A stretch of 24,232 bases of DNA. It comes from CAMCXT01 sp046302715 (GTDB lineage: Bacteria > Bacteroidota > Bacteroidia > M30B66). The stretch covers positions 1-24,232 of the forward strand of contig JBKCHQ010000290.1 in assembly GCA_046302715.1 (NCBI GenBank). Reading direction: 5' to 3'. The position numbers were made by a program, and so were the translations under genes. Of this stretch, positions 7,526 through 14,395 are shown piece by piece (positions within the stretch are counted from its first letter, which is position 1; each line of letters starts with the position of its first letter). The notes beneath the pieces are model-generated. The model was not told the origin of the DNA, did no database searches, and saw only the letters and a list, made by a program, of their open reading frames with translations.

Positions 7526-7900
7526 ATGAACTTTACCAAAGAAAAAACAGAACACTACACCGTATTGCGTGTTGACGCAGAACGTCTCGATTCATTGTTG
7601 GCACCCGAGCTCAAAGCAGAGTTAACCCTGCTTAATGGAGAAGGCGTGAACAACATTATCTTAAACCTAGAGCAAACCAAGTATTGCGATTCTTCAGGGC
7701 TGTCGTCGGTTTTAATCGGTAACCGTTTATGTAAAAATTCAAATGGCATGCTCATTCTTGTTGGAGTGCAACCTACCGTTAAAAAACTCATTACCATCTC
7801 GCAGCTTGATTCGGTTTTGCATTCGGTGCCTACCGTCTCTGAAGCCGTTGACTACCTTTTTATGGTGGCCATAGAGCGCGATCTTGATAAAAACGAATAA
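7526..7900 (+). CDS. STAS-domain protein (anti-sigma factor antagonist-like)
   Basis: This small protein of 124 residues consists of one STAS domain, like SpoIIAA/RsbV. Such proteins bind anti-sigma kinases or other partners and are switched by serine phosphorylation. The central motif YCDSSGLSSVL contains the DSSG site where the regulated serine sits in SpoIIAA-type proteins. I start at the ATG at 7526 rather than an upstream TTG at 7496, which overlaps the promoter. No anti-sigma kinase, phosphatase or sigma factor is visible nearby, so the partner is unknown. The next gene, a T9SS cargo, starts 19 bases after the stop and is probably on the same transcript. A role in other processes, such as lipid asymmetry (MlaB-like), cannot be excluded. 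Confidence 0.82.
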   Translation: MNFTKEKTEHYTVLRVDAERLDSLLAPELKAELTLLNGEGVNNIILNLEQTKYCDSSGLSSVLIGNRLCKNSNGMLILVGVQPTVKKLITISQLDSVLHSVPTVSEAVDYLFMVAIERDLDKNE

Positions 7901-7919
7901 TTCAAATCTACCTTATACT

Positions 7920-8813
7920 ATGTTCAAACAACTACTTTCAGCAGTTCTTTTCAGCAGCCTTAGCATTGCAGCTTATGCGCAGTGCACGCCAAATCCGGCT
8001 TATGCCGATAGTTCATTCGGAGTATGGCCCGATACTACTACTAATCTTCCTTATGCATGTCCAAACGTTGCTAGCGGATTTAACGCGGTTATTGACATTA
8101 AAACTTTAACTGATACGGCAGTGGCCATTTCTTTGGCAGGACAAAACTTAAACGTTAATGCATACATTCAGTCGTTCCGCATTAACGAAGTTCAGGGTCT
8201 TCCAACTGGGTTCAGTTATATTCCCAATCAGGCTATCTGGACTAATGGTGGGGCCTCGCCTAATTTTACTCCGGTTCAAGGTTGTGTGAGTATTTTGGCG
8301 AATCAGGCCAATGTACAAGCTTTGGCCGATGCCAATCCGGGCGGTATTGACATCCCTTTAATAGTAGTTGTTGATGCAAAGATTGCCAATACGGATAACC
8401 CATTAGCCAATACAATAGTAAATAATGTATGGCTTTCTGAATTAACTGCATTGCCAGGTATTACCGCAATTCCTGTGAGTGGGTATAAAATCCGCGTTCG
8501 TCCTGCCACTGATACTGAATGTGCATCGGCCAGTGTTGCCGAACTTGTTGCACCAATGGCTATCAAAGGTAATGTGCCTAACCCGTTCTCAAAAAATACC
8601 ACTATACGTTTTACCGCTGATGCCAGCAAAAAAGTAACGCTTAAGGTAATTAACATGGTTGGCAAAGTGGTGCATAGCCAAGATATCCAAGCTTTCAAAG
8701 GTGAAAATACGGTTAACTTCAACGGCGAAAACTTAAATGCAGGGGTATATTTTTATACAATTACCGACGGTAAATCAGAAGTTACCCGTCGTATGGTGAT
8801 TTCAGAAAAATAG
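7920..8813 (+). CDS. Secreted protein with T9SS type A sorting domain
   Basis: The 297-residue protein starts with a signal peptide (MFKQLLSAVLF... to about residue 20, AYA|Q). It ends in a type A T9SS sorting domain (about residues 213-297) with the hallmarks NPFSKNTTIRF, a central VINMVGKVV strand, LNAGVYFYTI and a final basic RRMVISEK. It is therefore exported by Sec, then by the T9SS, and is cleaved and attached to the surface or released. The middle part (about 21-210) begins with CTPNPAYADSSFGVWPDT. I have seen this motif style in other Bacteroidota secreted proteins, but know no function for it. I chose the ATG at 7920, which places the signal peptide first; the frame is open 12 codons further up. 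A terminator follows directly. Confidence 0.85.
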   Translation: MFKQLLSAVLFSSLSIAAYAQCTPNPAYADSSFGVWPDTTTNLPYACPNVASGFNAVIDIKTLTDTAVAISLAGQNLNVNAYIQSFRINEVQGLPTGFSYIPNQAIWTNGGASPNFTPVQGCVSILANQANVQALADANPGGIDIPLIVVVDAKIANTDNPLANTIVNNVWLSELTALPGITAIPVSGYKIRVRPATDTECASASVAELVAPMAIKGNVPNPFSKNTTIRFTADASKKVTLKVINMVGKVVHSQDIQAFKGENTVNFNGENLNAGVYFYTITDGKSEVTRRMVISEK

Positions 8814-8833
8814 CACATCATCAAATTATAATT

Positions 8834-8859
8834 AAAGCCTGCCTTGTGCAGGCTTTTTT
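8834..8859 (+). terminator. Rho-independent terminator after the T9SS cargo gene
   Basis: The perfect stem AAAGCCTGC / GCAGGCTTT has a five-base CTTGT loop and runs into six T residues. It ends the STAS-cargo transcript 20 bases after the cargo stop codon and only 14 bases before the proposed rnz start. Confidence 0.9.
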
Positions 8860-8873
8860 ATTCAATCCTTATT

Positions 8874-9800
8874 TTGCAGGCACCCATTCTTCACATTTTA
8901 GGCTGCGGATCGGCAACTCCCACACCGTATAGAAATCCTACAGCTCAAGTGCTGCAGTTCGAACAATTTTCGGTGCTTATTGATTGTGGCGAGGGTACGC
9001 AAATGCAATTGCTTAAGTACAAAGTAAAAAGTTCGCGCATTCATTCCATTTTTATTTCGCATTTGCACGGCGACCATTATCTGGGGCTGCCCGGACTCAT
9101 TTCGTCGATGCATCTTTTGGGGCGCAAGCACGCATTGCATCTTTACGCGCCTGAGGCATTGTTTGAATTGCTCGAAATGCAGTTTCGAATGTCCGAAACC
9201 CATCTGCAGTTTCCGTTACACATGCATGCTGTAGATTGCAACGGTAAGCAAAAAATAACCGAAATTGATGGCTTTGAGGTGTTTACTTTCCCATTAAAAC
9301 ACGGTATTCCTTGTTATGGTTATCAGTTTGTGCAAAAACCTAAGAATGCGAACCTTAACATGGAGATGGTTGAACGTTACAACATTCCGGTGTCCGCGTT
9401 CAAAAAAATAAAATCGGGTGGCGATTACGCTACACCTTCAGGCTCTGTTATACCTAATTCGTTGCTAGTTAAGCCCAATACGACCGTTTTAAGCTATGCC
9501 TATTGTTCCGATACGGCTCCATGTGAATCGGTTATACAAGCCATCGGCGGCTCCACTTGGTTGTATCATGAAGCCACTTTTTTGCACGAGTTAAAACAAC
9601 GGGCGGTCGAAACGTTTCATACTACTGCTTTCGAAGCCGCCACTGTAGCAAAGAAGGCTGGAGTTAAAAACTTAATTATAGGACATTTTTCATCGCGCTA
9701 TCGCGAAACCTCTTTGCTTGAGGCAGAGGCGAATGCCGTTTTTCCTCAAACTATTACTGCACTGGATGGATTGCAGGTAACTTTATTTGCTGCTGATTGA
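8874..9800 (+). CDS. rnz: Ribonuclease Z (tRNase Z)
   Basis: RNase Z cuts the 3' trailer from tRNA precursors before CCA addition. The metallo-beta-lactamase motifs are clear: the N-terminal strand ILGCGSATPTP, DCGEGTQMQ, the zinc motif SHLHGDHYLGLPG, a later YCSDTAP aspartate, and the C-terminal HFSSRYR. About 308 residues is the family length. The start is the weak point, because there is no in-frame ATG before the first conserved strand. I use the TTG at 8874. The frame reaches further back to a TTG at 8844, but that lies inside the terminator. A start at the ATT at 8886 is also possible. The upstream TTATTTTGC resembles a one-base-short -7 box. CCA transferase, which acts after this enzyme, is encoded at 12922-14373. 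Confidence 0.92.
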   Translation: MQAPILHILGCGSATPTPYRNPTAQVLQFEQFSVLIDCGEGTQMQLLKYKVKSSRIHSIFISHLHGDHYLGLPGLISSMHLLGRKHALHLYAPEALFELLEMQFRMSETHLQFPLHMHAVDCNGKQKITEIDGFEVFTFPLKHGIPCYGYQFVQKPKNANLNMEMVERYNIPVSAFKKIKSGGDYATPSGSVIPNSLLVKPNTTVLSYAYCSDTAPCESVIQAIGGSTWLYHEATFLHELKQRAVETFHTTAFEAATVAKKAGVKNLIIGHFSSRYRETSLLEAEANAVFPQTITALDGLQVTLFAAD

Positions 9801-9819
9801 AATTTTTCAATCGTGAAGC

Positions 9820-9836
9820 GCAAGTATTTTACTTGC
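9820..9836 (+). terminator. Possible terminator hairpin after rnz
   Basis: The perfect inverted repeat GCAAGTA-TTT-TACTTGC lies 20 bases after the rnz stop. Only a short ATTT follows rather than a proper T-run, so it may be a weak terminator or an mRNA 3' end stabiliser. Confidence 0.45.
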
Positions 9837-9837
9837 A

Positions 9838-9869
9838 TTTCATGCCGAATTATTTTTAACTTAGCTTTT
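9838..9869 (+). promoter_or_regulatory. Possible promoter of the hemerythrin-ferritin pair
   Basis: TTTC at 9838-9841 and TAGCTTTT at 9862-9869 have the right 20-base spacing, but each misses one base of the TTTG / TAnnTTTG consensus. It would give a leader of about 17 bases before the GTG at 9891. The element is weakly supported. Confidence 0.3.
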
Positions 9870-9890
9870 ATCAATTCATTGAGAAATTAA

Positions 9891-10652
9891 GTGGCTGTAG
9901 AAACCATTCATAAAGGTCGAATTATACTAGAGCTGGTGCAGGATAACCCCTTGCTGGCCTCGGTAATTGATCGCTTTGGTATTCCTTATGCCCATTGGAC
10001 GCTCTCACTCGAAAAAGCCTCGGAGGAATATGAAGTAAACCTCCCGTTGTTGCTGGAAATGCTCAAGGCCTTTTCAGACAATAAGTATTTTCCGGCCCGA
10101 GAATTGGGCCAGATGCCCCTGCAGTCCATTATTGAGTACTTGATAAAAACGCATATTTACTACATCAAATCACGTTTGCCACGCATTGAACATTTCATTG
10201 AAATGCTTATTGATCACTATGGGCGGTTTGATATGCAGTTGTATTTGCTCAAAGATTATTTTGAGGATTACAAGCGGGATATGCTCGCTCACATTTGCAT
10301 AGAGGAGCGGCAGCTCTTTCCTTATGTATTGCGTTTAATTCGTGCCAGAGAAGAAAAAAGTGTTCAAACTTTTGAAGTGTACAAATTATTGGAGATGAAT
10401 TCCATTTCGAAATTTAAGGATGAACACCACGATGTAGAGCATGAATTGGGTGAAATACGCCGGCGTTTAAATAATTATACCGAAGCTCATCATCACAAAG
10501 TTCAGGTTTCCTCTCTTTTTTACGAATTGCGCCTTTTTGAAATAGATTTATTAACGCACGGAAGGGTTGAGTCAGAAATTCTGCTCCCTCGGGCGCAGGA
10601 AATTGAAGATGCGCTTAAACGCAACCTTTTGCGCAAGGCGTTGTTAAGTTAA
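9891..10652 (+). CDS. RIC/YtfE/ScdA-like hemerythrin-domain protein
   Basis: Family members (YtfE, ScdA) are di-iron proteins linked to repair of iron-sulfur clusters after nitric oxide and oxidative stress. Residues 18-62 resemble the small ScdA N-terminal domain (VIDRFGIPYAHWTLSLEKA). The Cys-Cys pair that normally follows the aromatic residue is replaced by Tyr33-Ala34-His35. Residues 78-235 form the four-helix hemerythrin domain, with likely iron ligands His88, His134/Glu138 (HxxxE), His179 or His180, and His223/Glu227. The GTG start at 9891 gives 253 residues; there is no ATG alternative near it. A ferritin gene begins nine bases after the stop, so the pair is almost surely one operon and iron is the shared theme. 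Whether it repairs clusters, senses oxygen or NO, or stores iron is open. Confidence 0.8.
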   Translation: MAVETIHKGRIILELVQDNPLLASVIDRFGIPYAHWTLSLEKASEEYEVNLPLLLEMLKAFSDNKYFPARELGQMPLQSIIEYLIKTHIYYIKSRLPRIEHFIEMLIDHYGRFDMQLYLLKDYFEDYKRDMLAHICIEERQLFPYVLRLIRAREEKSVQTFEVYKLLEMNSISKFKDEHHDVEHELGEIRRRLNNYTEAHHHKVQVSSLFYELRLFEIDLLTHGRVESEILLPRAQEIEDALKRNLLRKALLS

Positions 10653-10661
10653 AAACTCATT

Positions 10662-11192
10662 ATGCTTAAAAAAGAAATAGAAAAAGCGCTCAACGAGCAA
10701 ATTGCTATTGAAGGAACCGCCTCATTCCTTTATTTATCGCTGGCCTCATGGTGCGACACAAAAGGATTCGAAGGTTCTGCTGCTTTCTTATATCAGCAGT
10801 CTGACGAAGAACGCATGCATATGTTGCGTTTATTCCACTACATCAATAATTCTGGCGGATTTGCAGTGGCTCCCGAAATAAAGAAGCAAAACATTAAGAT
10901 TAATAATTTGGCAGATGTATACCGTTTGGTGTACAAAAGCGAAACACAGGTTACTGAATCGGTAAACGAAATGGTGGACTTGTGCACCCGCCAAAAAGAT
11001 TTTTCGACCCTCAATTTTATTCAGTGGTATGTTTCGGAGCAATACGAAGAAGAGGTGCTCATGAAATCTATTATTGATAAAATAGAACTGGTGGGCGATG
11101 ATGGTAAGGGCTTGTTTATGATTGATCAATACATTAAAACCATCCGCAAGCAACCCGCCGCAAATCCTGCCGCTGCCGAGGGTGAAGCCTAA
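10662..11192 (+). CDS. ftn: Ferritin (non-heme, FtnA-type)
   Basis: This is a bacterial ferritin that oxidises Fe(II) and stores the ferric mineral in a 24-subunit shell. The 176 residues and the ferroxidase residues fit: a glutamate in NEQIAIEGTASFLYLSLASW, the ExxH pair in SDEERMHML, and glutamates in SEQYEEEV on the fourth helix. It lacks the heme-binding features of bacterioferritin as far as I can read. The tail after about residue 165 is Ala/Pro-rich. The ATG at 10662 lies nine bases after the hemerythrin-like gene. The stop codon abuts the miaA stop codon on the other strand with no base between, so the two transcripts must overlap at their 3' ends. Confidence 0.93.
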   Translation: MLKKEIEKALNEQIAIEGTASFLYLSLASWCDTKGFEGSAAFLYQQSDEERMHMLRLFHYINNSGGFAVAPEIKKQNIKINNLADVYRLVYKSETQVTESVNEMVDLCTRQKDFSTLNFIQWYVSEQYEEEVLMKSIIDKIELVGDDGKGLFMIDQYIKTIRKQPAANPAAAEGEA

Positions 11193-12107
11193 TTAAAGTC
11201 TGTGTGTTGCGATGGTATTTATGAGCGTCTTTAGCTCTAAATCTGAAATAATAGCTTTCGTAAGTATACATTGAGTCTGGTTTCTAAACCATGTTAGCTG
11301 ACGCTTAGCATATCTGCGTGTAGCCTGCTGTATTTTTTTCAGACATTCGGTACGATCGATGGTTCCATCGAGCATTTCAAATATTTCGGGATAGCCAAGT
11401 GTTTGAAGTGCTTTTAAATTTCGATGTTCTAGTAGATTACGAGCTTCTTCAATCCAACCGTTTGCCAGCATTTTTTCGGCACGCTCATTAATACGCCGAT
11501 ACAACACTTCCCGATTCCATTCGGGCATCACATAACATACATCGAAGGGCAACTTTTTTATGGCCCCTTTGCGCAACAGAGAGTAGGGGATTCCGGTTGT
11601 TTCAATGAGTTCGAGTGCGCGAATTAGCCTTGCTTTATTTGCCAAATCCACCTCGAGTGCATACACTGAATCACGTTGTTTGAGTTCGTTTTGTAGTTCA
11701 CTAATACCCTTGGATTCGAGTTTTTGAGAATAATACTCCCGAATTTCAACGGGTACCTGCGGCAAATCATCCAGTCCCTCTGCAAGTGCTTTAATATAAA
11801 GGCCGGTGCCGCCCACTAAAATTTGTATGGGGTTTTGCTGGAATAATTGGATAAGAATATTTTGGGCATCGCTTTCAAATCTGCCGGCATTATAATGTTC
11901 ATGAATGCTCACCGATCCTATCAAATGATGCTTTACCCGAAGTAACTCGGCATCACTGGGTGCGGCGCTACCAATAGGAAGTTCACGGTATATCTGGCGC
12001 GAATCGGCCGAAACTACTTCGCATTCCCATGCTTCAGCCAGCCGGACGGCCAATTCCGTCTTACCCGAAGCTGTTGGTCCGCATACAACAACCAGTAAGG
12101 GTTTCAT
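11193..12107 (-). CDS. miaA: tRNA dimethylallyltransferase
   Basis: MiaA transfers the dimethylallyl group of DMAPP to N6 of A37 in tRNAs that read codons starting with U. The 304 residues carry the P-loop GPTASGKTELAVR (about residues 9-21), SADSRQIYRELPIGSAAPS, VGGTGLYIKAL, and the C-terminal tRNA-binding RYAKRQLTWFRNQ. It is the last gene of the minus-strand run. Its ATG lies two bases after the stop of the acidic-tail protein, so translation is probably coupled. No terminator is visible before the convergent ferritin gene. Confidence 0.96.
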   Translation of the reverse strand: MKPLLVVVCGPTASGKTELAVRLAEAWECEVVSADSRQIYRELPIGSAAPSDAELLRVKHHLIGSVSIHEHYNAGRFESDAQNILIQLFQQNPIQILVGGTGLYIKALAEGLDDLPQVPVEIREYYSQKLESKGISELQNELKQRDSVYALEVDLANKARLIRALELIETTGIPYSLLRKGAIKKLPFDVCYVMPEWNREVLYRRINERAEKMLANGWIEEARNLLEHRNLKALQTLGYPEIFEMLDGTIDRTECLKKIQQATRRYAKRQLTWFRNQTQCILTKAIISDLELKTLINTIATHRL

Positions 12108-12109
12108 TT

Positions 12110-12925
12110 TTATTCGTCGTAATCGCCCCCGTAACCACCACCTCTACGGCCGCTGCCATACTCGTCATCGTCATCATTATTGCCGTATTCATCATCATCG
12201 TCGCCATACCCGCCGTATCCGTCATCATCGTCCTCATTCGATGTGTCATCTCCACCGGTTTCGATGGTATTGTTAAATTCTTCGGCCAATTTGGCAATTT
12301 CTGTGTCGGTTTCCAGATCTATATCGGCAGGAATTTCAATTTCAGCGGTTTCGCCGGGTTCTTCGCCCAGTTCAGCATCAGGGCTTACGTCGTCCAATTC
12401 CTCGTCGTCGCCGGCCATCGAAGCCAAAAGCTTGCTGAGTTCATCCTCGTCTTCATCCTTAATACGTGGTTTACGTCCACGACCATCGCTCTCGCTGCGT
12501 TCACGTGTGGGTATAATTAGTGTTTCCTTATATTGAACCGGTGGTATACCACTTTGAGCCGAAATTTTTGGATAAACGGCCTTGTATTCGCCATTGGCCA
12601 TCACTCGAATCAATTCGATATTAAAGTTCCAGCCTACATTTTCATCGTAAGAAAAAAGAAACTTTTGATGCGGATCGTCAATATGTTCCACCAATTCTGT
12701 TTTACGCAATACCGATTCTGCCTCTCCCGTTATTTCGCCAATTAGCGCCCCTTTTCGCCAGTTGTGATCGGCAATCCAAAAGGTACCTTTGTGTTTCTGG
12801 TCGAACCCAACCGATTTTAAAAGTTCGTTATAAAGGTCGGCAAAGGTTTGGTCGGCCTTAAAATCAATATCTCTCTGGATATCGTCGTAGTCGTCAAATG
12901 TTATTCTAAAACGCAGGATACTCAT
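12110..12925 (-). CDS. pRiA4b ORF-3-like (IS1096 passenger TnpR-like) protein with acidic tail
   Basis: Residues 1 to about 128 resemble the plasmid pRiA4b ORF-3 family (PF07929, also named IS1096 passenger TnpR-like), whose function is unknown. The recognisable parts are RFRITFDDYDDIQRDI, GTFWIAD, KFLFSYDENVGWNFNIELI and YPKISAQSGIPPVQY. Despite the family name I see no recombinase motif and no transposon here. A basic patch (RGRKPR, about 147-152) is followed by a long acidic, probably disordered tail. The last 48 residues are a D/G/Y/E low-complexity stretch with two DDDDEYG copies. The ATG overlaps the cca stop codon (ATGA at 12922-12925), and the stop lies two bases before miaA. That packing suggests a role linked to tRNA maturation, which is inference. 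Confidence 0.72.
   Translation of the reverse strand: MSILRFRITFDDYDDIQRDIDFKADQTFADLYNELLKSVGFDQKHKGTFWIADHNWRKGALIGEITGEAESVLRKTELVEHIDDPHQKFLFSYDENVGWNFNIELIRVMANGEYKAVYPKISAQSGIPPVQYKETLIIPTRERSESDGRGRKPRIKDEDEDELSKLLASMAGDDEELDDVSPDAELGEEPGETAEIEIPADIDLETDTEIAKLAEEFNNTIETGGDDTSNEDDDDGYGGYGDDDDEYGNNDDDDEYGSGRRGGGYGGDYDE
12113..12256 (-). repeat. Low-complexity Asp/Gly/Tyr coding stretch
   Basis: This is the 3' end of the pRiA4b-like gene, encoding its last 48 residues. GAT/GAC-type codons dominate, seen as runs of ATC and GTC triplets on the plus strand. The peptide contains DDDDEYG twice, ten residues apart, and closes with GRRGGGYGGDYDE. Such repeats can change length by replication slippage. 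Confidence 0.7.
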
Positions 12926-14373
12926 AGGTTTGTTGAATCGCTGGAGGTGGATGAATGTAAGCGGTTTACGAGGGTTAATCCCATTTTATTTCCTTCTTGA
13001 ATCATAAAGGTATAGGCCGGTTCAAATTCGTTGGGAACATCCCCGTCTAAAATAGCTTCGCGTATAGCGGTTTTAATCAATCCAATTTCTTTACCCGGAG
13101 CTATTCCAAAACTAATCATAATGTCTTCGCCGCTCACCGGAGGTTGCCAGTTTCTAACGCGGTCTTTTTCTTCTATTTCTTTAAGTTTCGTTTTTACCAA
13201 TTCAAAGTTAGCCAAATATCGCTTTACCTTTTCTTTATTTTTTGAGGTAATATCGGCCTGGCACAAGAGCATTAAATCATCAATATCTTCGCCGGCTTCA
13301 AATAAAAGGCGCCTCACGGCAGAGTCGCTTACTTCATTTTTACTCAAAACAATAGGACGTAGATGCAGCAAAACGAGCTTCTGAACGTATTTCATTTTTT
13401 CGTTAAGCGGCAGCTTCAATTTTCTGAAAATATCAGGTACCATGCGTGCCCCTTTATCTTCGTGGCCATGAAAGGTCCAGCCGTTAACAGGATCAAAGCG
13501 CTTGGTAGCAGGTTTGGCGATATCGTGCAAAATAGCCGCCCATCTGAGCCATAGGTTTTGTGTATTTGCGCTTAAATTGTCGAGTACCTGAAGCGTATGA
13601 TAGAAATTATCTTTATGGCCCTTTCCTCCCGAATATTCAACTCCATATAACTTGGTAAATTCTGGGAATATAATATCGAGCAAACCACAGTCAAACAAGA
13701 GTTTAAAACCCACAGAGGGCACTGCGCTCTGAATAATCTTATTCAATTCGTCGGTAATGCGTTCTTGGGAAACGATGTGAATTCGCTCCTTATTACGTTT
13801 AATCGAGGCCAGTGATGCCTCGTCAATAGTAAATCCAAGCTGGCTGGCAAACCGTATCGCACGCATCATGCGTAAAGGATCGTCGCTATAAGTTTGGTCG
13901 GGGGCAAGTGGTGTTCGGAGGATTTTCTTTTCTAGATCGGCCAAGCCACCGAAGGGATCAATGATGGTGTCGCTTAATGGATTGAGCGAAATGGCCAGTG
14001 CATTGATAGTAAAATCGCGGCGTGCCTGATCCTCTTCAAGACTACCGTTTTCAACAATGGGCTTTCGCGAATCTCTTTGATACGACTCTTTTCTTGCTCC
14101 TACAAATTCGAGTTCCAAATCGCCATACTTAATCATGGCGGTGCCAAAATTTTTGAAAAAGGCCACATGTACAGCGTCACCAATCCGTTTTGCTACCGCA
14201 TGTGCAAAGTCAATTCCGCTCCCTTCCACCACAATGTCAATATCTTTTCGTTCGCTACGCTCAATGATCATGTCGCGAACAAAACCTCCAATAACATAGG
14301 CATTAATTCCTTCTTTGGCGGCAACTTCGGCCAGCAGTTTAAATATGGGAGCGTGTAGATGAACGGTTCTCAA
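12922..14373 (-). CDS. cca: CCA tRNA nucleotidyltransferase with HD domain
   Basis: The enzyme adds or repairs the 3' CCA end of tRNA. The nucleotidyltransferase head is seen in YVIGGFVRDMI, the catalytic carboxylates DIDIVVEG, RRDFTINALA, GGLADLEKKILRTP and DPLRMMRAIRFASQLGF. A C-terminal HD phosphohydrolase domain follows (HTLQVLDNL, AAILHDIAKPATK, HGHEDKGA). The frame is open up to a GTG at 14451, but that would overlap the glycosyltransferase gene by 56 bases. I prefer the TTG at 14371-14373 (483 residues), which starts 22 bases after that gene's stop, just behind a TATTTTTG box, and leaves the conserved domain intact. The stop overlaps the next start (ATGA). Class II, by its motifs; family members may instead be poly(A) polymerases, but a second copy is not visible here. 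Confidence 0.9.
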   Translation of the reverse strand: MRTVHLHAPIFKLLAEVAAKEGINAYVIGGFVRDMIIERSERKDIDIVVEGSGIDFAHAVAKRIGDAVHVAFFKNFGTAMIKYGDLELEFVGARKESYQRDSRKPIVENGSLEEDQARRDFTINALAISLNPLSDTIIDPFGGLADLEKKILRTPLAPDQTYSDDPLRMMRAIRFASQLGFTIDEASLASIKRNKERIHIVSQERITDELNKIIQSAVPSVGFKLLFDCGLLDIIFPEFTKLYGVEYSGGKGHKDNFYHTLQVLDNLSANTQNLWLRWAAILHDIAKPATKRFDPVNGWTFHGHEDKGARMVPDIFRKLKLPLNEKMKYVQKLVLLHLRPIVLSKNEVSDSAVRRLLFEAGEDIDDLMLLCQADITSKNKEKVKRYLANFELVKTKLKEIEEKDRVRNWQPPVSGEDIMISFGIAPGKEIGLIKTAIREAILDGDVPNEFEPAYTFMIQEGNKMGLTLVNRLHSSTSSDSTNL

Positions 14374-14381
14374 AGCGGCTG

Positions 14382-14389
14382 CAAAAATA
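14382..14389 (-). promoter_or_regulatory. Possible internal promoter for cca (TATTTTTG)
   Basis: On the minus strand this reads TATTTTTG, a perfect TAnnTTTG match. It sits inside the 22-base gap between the glycosyltransferase stop and the proposed TTG start of cca. Seven bases separate box and start, so the mRNA would have almost no leader. The -33 position holds only TCTG. Confidence 0.42.
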
Positions 14390-14395
14390 GCCTTT

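Noticed and set aside
12029..12536. Long plus-strand reading frames rich in Ser/Pro or Val/Ile
   Set aside because: They are antisense shadows of the Asp/Glu-rich tail of the pRiA4b-like gene and of the miaA 5' end; the compositions are just what the reverse complement of GAT/GAC repeats gives.
12110..12925. Transposon or resolvase remnant, suggested by the IS1096 TnpR-like family name
   Set aside because: There are no inverted repeats, target duplications, transposase or recombinase motifs nearby, and the gene is tightly packed between housekeeping genes.
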